In this document: piece after piece, positions 57,620-64,000 of the stretch
How the letters are laid out: every line of letters starts with the position of its first letter
How positions within the stretch are numbered: position 1 is the stretch's first letter
The notes under the pieces: model-generated
Seen by the model: the letters and a program-made list of their open reading frames with translations, nothing else
Told to the model about the DNA's origin: nothing
Database searches by the model: none
Assembly: GCA_902702965.1 (NCBI GenBank)
Contig: CACRXP010000011.1
Coordinates: 1,076,865-1,140,864 of the forward strand
Direction: 5' to 3'
From: Spirometra erinaceieuropaei
Taxonomy: Eukaryota; Platyhelminthes; Cestoda; Diphyllobothriidea; Diphyllobothriidae
DNA: 64,000 nt
Made by a program: the position numbers and the translations under genes

Positions 57620-57661
57620 GTCTCAGATGATGGATTCAAGTAGGAATCCGAAACGTCAGGC
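57620..57661 (+). ncRNA. Hammerhead-like motif, mirror copy
   Basis: Same layout as the minus-strand motif opposite, with stem II GGATTC/GAATCC and CGAAACGTC kept. The core is CAGATGA, with U4 changed to A (57,625), so cleavage should be lost. Confidence 0.5.
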
Positions 57662-57703
57662 TAATAATGCTCTTGTCCCGGCGATCGTGTCTCCTTCTTC
57701 AAG

Positions 57704-59078
57704 ACTACTTCCTGGGACTCGTCTCTTCGCTTCTATTGGCATATTGAGCACATTTGTTATTCTGCAAAGGCAATCCCCCGTTTAGCACGAATTCACTGAC
57801 ATATAAATTCTACGCGAAGTGCCAAACTAATTTTTTATTGGTCAGTGGCAGTTCGCAGTACCGACAAAAGCATGTCCTACTAAAATACTGAAATGAATCA
57901 CGGTGTTTTGCGAAGCACTTTAGAAGCACTCCAGTCTTCCACATAGTCACAGCTGCCTCGTTATGTCTTCTTAGGATAGCATTCATTGGAGTGCCGCTGT
58001 TAGCTTTGTCCCACATAATACTTGAGATGCTGCTTTGAGAGTTTCATCCCTAGCAATGGTCTCCAGGGCATAGAATGCAAACTGAGTACTTATGACTGGT
58101 TAAATAACTTTAAAACGACGAAGTGCACTAGGAAAGCCTAAAAACCCTCTGCACCAAAACATTCCGTTGGATACGTCTAAGTGAATAGTCACTTCCGTAT
58201 AGTCCCTCTTAAAGTCATGCAAACTAAATTTACAAATTAAGAATCCTTAAATTGAAAAGTAACCTACTGTGACGGAATATCCGGTGCTGCGTAGACTTGC
58301 CAATGGTTTTATCAATTCTTAATGGATTCTGATGCGGCTTGTCAACTCAGAACGTCGAAGCATTCAGTTGGTATTAATAAACGAACCCCCAATACACGTA
58401 CCTGTCCGTGAATAAAATCCTAAAAATGGACTTCAGAAAAGGGATAGGCATCCTTATGGAGACTAAGTAACGTAAATGGCATTCAACGTATCTTTTATGA
58501 AGTGTTGGTGGATTATGTTTTATGTAATGTTGCACAAAGTATGACCGTTTAGATTTTTTGGAACTGAAGCTTCTAGATCGTATTACGACGTTGCGATATG
58601 ACTGTTCATCGATAACTTCGATATAATCGTGAATGAAAACATCAAAAAACATGAATATATCAATTTACCCTTCAAAGCTGTTTCACCTGCTGTCGACTGC
58701 AAACAAGAATTTGCCGGTAAATTTATTCGACGCTTGGGTCTTGGTGTTTCAGAAATATAATTTCTTCATTTGACAATATCTGCCCTGTTAGCATACATTT
58801 ACGTCCTAGGCGCTCAGCTGAATTGGGACGAAGGGGTTGGCGGCACGGCCCAGTCGGAGGGGGGGAGGGGAGAGGGTCCTCGTTTTTTGCTTTCAGCTTA
58901 GCCGATTATTAGTGCCGCAAGTTGTTGTAGTACAGATAGCGTCAGTCTGTTCTTTGCATAGCGCGCCCTGTAGAAGCATACGCATACATGAACTACTTCT
59001 CATTATTTGTTTTCGGGGAACTTGGGTGGAGTGGGTCACATTGAAATCTCAACCTTTGGGCTCGCCTCCAGTCCCATC
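57704..59078. other. Unassigned sequence
   Basis: No gene recognised. A 92-codon minus frame at 58,374-58,652 has no recognised domain. Confidence 0.4.
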
Positions 59079-59178
59079 AACCACCACCACCACCACTACC
59101 ACCACCACCACCACTACCACCACCACCACCACCACCACCACCACCACCACCACCACCACCATCACCACCACCACCAAA
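59079..59178 (+). repeat. (CAC/ACC)n microsatellite
   Basis: About 33 trinucleotide units with a few interruptions. It produces poly-Thr, poly-His and poly-Val frames of no significance. Confidence 0.95.
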
Positions 59179-60753
59179 ACCACTACTATCCTCCGAAGAC
59201 GAATACGGGGAAGTAGTTCATTTTTACAATTGTTTCTACAGGATACTCTACGCAAGGCACATACCCACTTCATCTGTACTACAATAAATTGAAGTATTAA
59301 TAATCAGTTTTGATGAAAATACAAGACAAACGGTCCCGCGGACTAAGCCATGGCTACCTCTATCCAATTTTATCTCCGGCCCTAGAAAATAAAATGTGCT
59401 AACAGGCTAGGGAGATTTTGGCTGTCTCGACCAGATCGCAGCCACGGAAAAATTCGTCCGCTGATCTGCATCAGTAAATTCTATAGACAGAATTTTGATT
59501 CTATGCTTCCTCCAAGTTCTGTCAGCCATTTGATGCGCAAGGTTCTTCTTGGTAAATGTTCGCGTTACCTATCGCAAGGCAAGGTTCATAACACTTACCT
59601 CGTTGCCTGTGTTTATTTCTTAGTTGGGGGTAGTTATTTGTGATTTCAATGACGTATACGGACGTTTGCTTAATAGTAGAAAATAGCCACCTATTTCAGC
59701 ACGTGCTTAGGTGCCTACTGCAACCTTTAAGTTACCTTTGATCTTACCCCTTATAATCTTCTGGTTATCTACTTACCGGGCGCTGTGTCCGACGGCGTTA
59801 ATGTCAAATCCACGACATGTCTAACTGGGAACGACATCCTGGCTTACAGTCCTGTAGTAAATGGACTGTAACCACTAAGCGTTTACCGACGCCCAATTTT
59901 GTGCCACACCGCCCTTAACAACTGCCTGTTCGCATGTCTTCGAAAGGTTGGCGTGAACAAAGCCAACCAGAATCGGCCGAAAGGATAATTTGAAGCTCAA
60001 TCCCAAGTTAATTAAGCATTACTTTTTCGCAGATTAAAGTTTGCATAAGTCAGCATGCTTTAAGTGCCGAACGATCGTCCTTGATAACTCTACCAGGCAC
60101 TTAAGTTGTTTCGTCAAAAAACATGATTTCAAAGTAACAGACTGATAGACCACTGTCGTTCATGATATACAAATTGTTTGCAAAACTAAACTACTTAAAT
60201 AAGGTTAGTAGCGCTTAAAAGAACATGCGCAGCCAGCCATGCATAGCCTAGGTCCTATTCTGGCGCGCATGATACTTCGCAAACTATTAAACTCAAATAC
60301 GTCGCTTGAAGTCGCTGATCGTCTTGGACTCAGTCTCAGCAGCAGAGCATTTTCTCTTCCCAAAACCTCCGACAGAATAGTGCGGGACTGTCTGTTCAAC
60401 TGATTTCCTTATTTGGCCTCAGACCATGCCCTGGAAGATTTTATTCCGGCACCGCCTAGAAAATTGACTATAGCTGATACCACAGAGAAGTGCATTCAGC
60501 ATCTCGGAGGTCTGAATTAGACCGTCCATATCTTGGAAGCAAGTGAGGTGGAGAGGATTCGGTAGAGAATACTGCTAGGGTATTTAAGGCTTCAGCTCAG
60601 ACGCCATTTTGACGCCTCTCTGGACACCTTCAAGAGTTTATATGCGCTTCTCTCACTGTGAGCTCAAAACTTACACGGGTGCTTCAAGTGAGACTGAACA
60701 AAATGTCCACAAGCGCTTTTGAAAATATTGACATCCAGACTGAGTAGCGTACG
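59179..60753. other. Unassigned sequence
   Basis: A 64-codon minus frame (60,205-60,399) has a protein-like mix of residues but no domain or clear splice boundaries. Nothing else was recognised. Confidence 0.4.
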
Positions 60754-60754
60754 T

Positions 60755-61276
60755 TGTATTGTAGAAAGTTCTAGAATGCCAGCCCATGCGCCGCCATGTT
60801 GTAGAAAGTTATATAAGGCGCGCCCCTAGCCTCTATAGAGGCACGCGCGCCAAATTTTCCCGTATTTATATGACAAGTACTTAGTCACAAATTAGCTTCT
60901 TACAAACATTTTACACATAATAAATTAGCATAATCGTAAATTAATGGAAATATGCCTAACTTAAGTTTGTTTAACTTTTCGTTCCAAAACAATCCCCAAT
61001 TAATCACCAACGGCGGACTCAACCTTGACGATGGAGAGGCTATAGATACGGGCGAGGATTAACCTCCAACGACCTCGTGGCAGGCCGCCGTCTTCGTTGG
61101 ATCCGTGTGTTCTTCGCCAATCTCTCCTGGACAATCACGCCTTGCCCTAGTATATTTTTGTAATTAAGCCCCTTTTAGTTTTTCTATGTACATAGTTGCT
61201 TCAGCATAGTAACTGCCAGCCACTCTCTTATCCTGTCGGGCCTCATTGATTTCACACTGCATCGGGTTGGGCACAT
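60755..61276 (+). mobile_element. Possible solo LTR
   Basis: The segment starts TTGTATTGTAGAAAG and ends GGGCACATTACA, with flanking GTACG and GTATG (4 of 5 matching) as a possible target duplication. It contains a heat-shock-like element, a TATA box and AATAAA-like ACATAATAAATTAG downstream, the layout of an LTR promoter and R region. No second LTR, primer-binding site or coding region was seen, so this is tentative. Confidence 0.35.
60763..60816 (+). promoter_or_regulatory. Heat-shock element and TATA box
   Basis: AGAAAGTTCTAGAAT (60,763-60,777) is a perfect three-unit nGAAn/nTTCn array, the binding site for heat-shock factor. A second partial unit (GTAGAAAGTTATATAAGG) overlaps TATATAA at 60,810-60,816, about 35 bases downstream. 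The spacing fits a heat-inducible promoter reading to the right. No gene follows closely. Confidence 0.5.
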
Positions 61277-61279
61277 TAC

Positions 61280-62339
61280 AGTATGGCCCTCCTTGATGCA
61301 CGCGCCACCGCAATGGACGTCTATGTAGTAAAACCTAAGTCATCTCGCATTAAAAGCAGTGCTTCTTCGGATTGTGGCAACATTTAGGGGAGTTTCGCCG
61401 GGTAATTACTTCTGGAGCGTCCAGTGCGTCCTCGTTGGGCGGAGTGAAAATGCACTGTCAAGTGCCTGAAAGTGCCAAACTACATGCAGAATTACTCCAT
61501 CCAATCAAATCAGCTACAAATGTCACTTTGTGACGTCACTTTCGCTCTTGACAGGTCTTCGGATGTTGAGAAACTCTTGAGCACACTTTGCTTGATCTGA
61601 CCTTATTACCAGATCGTTAGAATAATCTGGAAGCGAGTGGCCCACAGAACGCACATTGAGGATGACACCTGTAGCATATGGCCTCTCTCCGTCTGCACAG
61701 CATGTTTTTCAGCCGGCGTAGAAGGTTTTTGTTGGCCCCCAAATAGAATACCTATCGGAAGAGATGCCGTGTGATAAACAGACAAATGTCATGCACAGGT
61801 TAAAACAATTAACGTGGACATATCTCTCGGACCTTGGTTCTTCGTGTTTTTCCATGTGGCTAAAAGTGTTGACAGACCAGATCAGCTCTGATGAAAACCG
61901 TCCTATGCATCAATAAAATAACGTGCGTTCACGATAAGGGATGCGAGTTCTTGCATAGTAATTTACGACAGCCTACTCAGCGTGGCGACGGGGACCAAAC
62001 CCTCCTTGTCAGTTGAATACAGGTGCCGCCCCTGACTCGGCACTCTAGTCGCCATTTCAGTCTTCACTGATAAATCCTGGGTGGACATAACTCAGTCGCA
62101 CGCTCACACCTCGCACTGGCAAAGCAACAATGGCTGGCTTTCAGTGTGGCGAACTGCTTACTGTCGCCTACTTCTGACCGGCTTTTACGTCCCGGGTCAT
62201 CCTAGAGGATTATCCTACCAATTCGGTTTCCTTGAATGTCGATTTTGGAAACTCCTTTTTTTCAGGCCATTGCAATGTGACTGATGGTGACTCCAAATGA
62301 ATATTAATCATATTAACTTCCTGTCTTTGATATGGTCAG
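61280..62339. other. Unassigned sequence
   Basis: Nothing recognised. Confidence 0.4.
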
Positions 62340-63620
62340 ATACTGACAGTGAGAGAGAGAGAGGGGAGATGGAGGAATACCTTTTATTTTGAAGTCATCA
62401 TTCAAAATTTCCAGTAAAGATGGCTCCATTCATACTGATCAGGATATATTTGCAAAGGATGCGAGAGAAAACAGGTCTGTATAAAAGCGAACACCTATTA
62501 CAAGGACAGCTCAAGTCTCAGTTTCTGTATTTCGCCTTCCTAACACGCAAGGTATCGTCCGAGAAATGACACTACAGAATAATAATGTGCTAATGAACGG
62601 TAAGAGGTGTGTCGGTAGCCACGGTGGAGGACTTCGCAGGAAATATTTCAGGGTGGACGGGATGAAAAAAATCACCCAGAATCCGATCAGTAGATGGCCT
62701 GATGTTGTGAAATGTCGTTGCATTGTAACACCGACTAAAAAACATAAGTAACACCAACAGCAGAAGAGAGCATTCGGAGGACTCTTCTTAAAGTCAAGAT
62801 GTCTTTTTTAAGTGGAGCAGGAAAAATAATCGGGGAATAATCAAGAGTGAGGAGAATGCAGACATTATAAATCGACAGATTAGGAGTTGAAGTGTGTCTT
62901 AGGAACGTAAAAGACGAATGTAATAAAGGAGTTTACGAATTTTAGTGAAAAAGATTCCAATATAAAGGGATAATGAGCGATATGTAAGACAGGGGAATAC
63001 CAAGGTACCAGAAAGGGGATTCATCGCTGGAACGGATTCCAAGCATTCAGGAATGGGAAAGACTGGCAGTCGAAACTCAGCGGAGTGATTACTGATTGGT
63101 AACTAGGAGACCATTCTCCAAAGGCTATTGAGAGACGTGGTCCAAACCATCCCTCAAAAACTAAGAGAGGTTTAATTTTTGAGTAGGTGACAGACAACCA
63201 TGTCGTCAGCACGCTTAACATGCAGGCAATCATTTGGTGCACTCAGGTCATCATTGTGAATAGAAAAGAGGGGGGGAATAAAATGGAACCTTGAAGAACT
63301 CCACAGTTATTGGAAAGTGCAGCAGATTTCCGCTTGTCATACTGGATAGATTGAGTGCAGAAAGAAAAATAATCTCTAAGCTGAAAAAAACAGCCCTGCC
63401 AGGAGAGCCGCACCTGGGTGTTTTGGTAGGGAAGAGATGGCGCGGGATACTACTGAAGACAAAACAATAGTCAAAAAGTGCATATCTGTAAGCTCGGCAG
63501 CGCGTTTGTAAATTTCTCAGAGCAGCGCGGACCAAAAGGACGACAGCGTCCAGGGTACTACGTCCGTCCTTATATGTAAATTGTAAACGGTCGGAGAATT
63601 TTGAGGACAATGGCATAATT
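62340..63620 (-). pseudogene. CR1-like non-LTR retrotransposon fragment, copy C
   Basis: The minus strand begins with reverse transcriptase sequence (LQFTYKDGRSTLDAVVLLVR, then YRYALFDYCFVFSSIPRHL, motif A with its Asp in FDY; 63,251-63,616). It continues through a motif-B-like VLQGSILFPPLF and ADDMVV, where YADD has become RADD (63,199-63,215). It then follows the thumb and C-terminal region to 62,511. The 3' UTR (TTTTGAATGATGACTTCAAA) and a CT-repeat tail match copy A. Several stops and frameshifts. It is the longest of the three copies, but endonuclease and ORF1 are missing. Confidence 0.75.
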
Positions 63621-64000
63621 TTCCATTAGAAGTCAGTGTATTTTGACCCCTTTTGCTTTCATTTAGTTGATTGGCTTGCTCAAATGGCCGGCCGTGTAAA
63701 GTAGACGTGCGGCTTCGCGAAACTCTTGTTCACCGCACTTTCAGCTTCTCTTCCATTTCCTTTATTAGAAGTAAGGTCACGGATACATTTGCTTTCCTTC
63801 CAACAGCAGGCGGTCCCTTTCAACTAAAACTAACTGATTAATCTCATTGGTTAGTCCATCTTACTTATTCGTCTCCTCCCACCCCAGCCATCGCACCCAG
63901 ATATCACACTCCCTCTAGTGTCAAAGTCGGTCGCCGCATTCCCTCTGCCCTTTCATTTCAAAGACGCATCAATCTGTGAAACGGACCGAACCGAAGTTTA
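63621..64000. other. Unassigned sequence
   Basis: This lies upstream of copy C in its sense. I could not align it with retrotransposon protein sequence. Confidence 0.4.

Larger units (their letters stand above)
57514..57703. repeat. 90-bp inverted repeat of PLE-type 3' ends
   Basis: Arms at 57,514-57,603 and 57,614-57,703 are near-perfect reverse complements separated by 10 bases. Each arm ends in an A or T run at the centre and carries ATGATGGATTC and GGAATCCGAAACGTCAGGC (57,556-57,597 minus; 57,620-57,661 plus). It looks like two element tails joined head-to-head or a MITE built from them. Confidence 0.85.

Noticed and set aside
58837..59292. 151-codon frame with poly-Thr and the matching poly-His and poly-Val frames
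   Set aside because: They result from the CAC/ACC microsatellite at 59,079-59,178.

Overview
This window looks like repeat-dense, gene-poor nuclear DNA of an animal. A flatworm, possibly a diphyllobothriid-type tapeworm, is my best guess. The grounds are degenerate Penelope-like elements (PLEs) with a GIY-YIG domain, non-LTR retrotransposon fragments of CR1-like and RTE-like type, several tRNA-derived SINE families, TTAGGG-type repeats and very short candidate introns. I cannot prove the species from sequence alone. No intact protein-coding gene was recognised. No open frame exceeds about 175 codons outside the run of Ns, and nearly all look like chance frames or relics of mobile elements.

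Layout: 1-6.4 kb holds three copies of a repeat carrying hammerhead-ribozyme-like cores (family H). 7.4-8.4 kb holds a PLE 3' end and an RTE C-terminal relic. 8.9-12.3 kb holds SINE1 copies, one of them in a 79-bp inverted repeat, and a CR1-like fragment with a YADD motif. 13.4-17.7 kb packs together a small MITE, two head-to-head H copies, a 1-kb foldback element, SINE1, a PLE tail with GIY-YIG domain, and a second foldback. 18.8-25 kb holds a second MITE copy, H6, SINE2 and SINE3 copies. 25.7-29 kb holds a second CR1 fragment, a hAT-like MITE and SINE3. 31.9-33.7 kb holds a TA-flanked MITE filled with telomere-like repeats, then a foldback. 35.7-37.4 kb is rich in trinucleotide microsatellites. 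38-44.4 kb holds SINE1, a possible micro-exon gene end, a PLE reverse transcriptase relic, SINE3 and a foldback. 47.6-48.5 kb holds another foldback. 51-55 kb holds SINE1, a 636-base assembly gap, H7 and SINE3. 55.3-57.2 kb is one foldback element sitting inside another. 57.5-57.7 kb is a 90-bp inverted repeat carrying two PLE-type hammerheads. 60.75-61.28 kb is a possible solo LTR with a heat-shock element and TATA box. 62.3-63.6 kb is a third CR1-like copy.

The most notable content is self-cleaving-RNA-like sequence in two unrelated settings. The first is family H, in which all hammerhead parts are present across copies but no copy here is fully intact. The second is a PLE-type motif at 57.55 kb whose core, stem I, stem II and cleavage site are all present. 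Most elements are decayed, so this is mainly a record of retrotransposition and rearrangement. Head-to-head copies recur for H, SINE1, SINE2 and the PLE tail.
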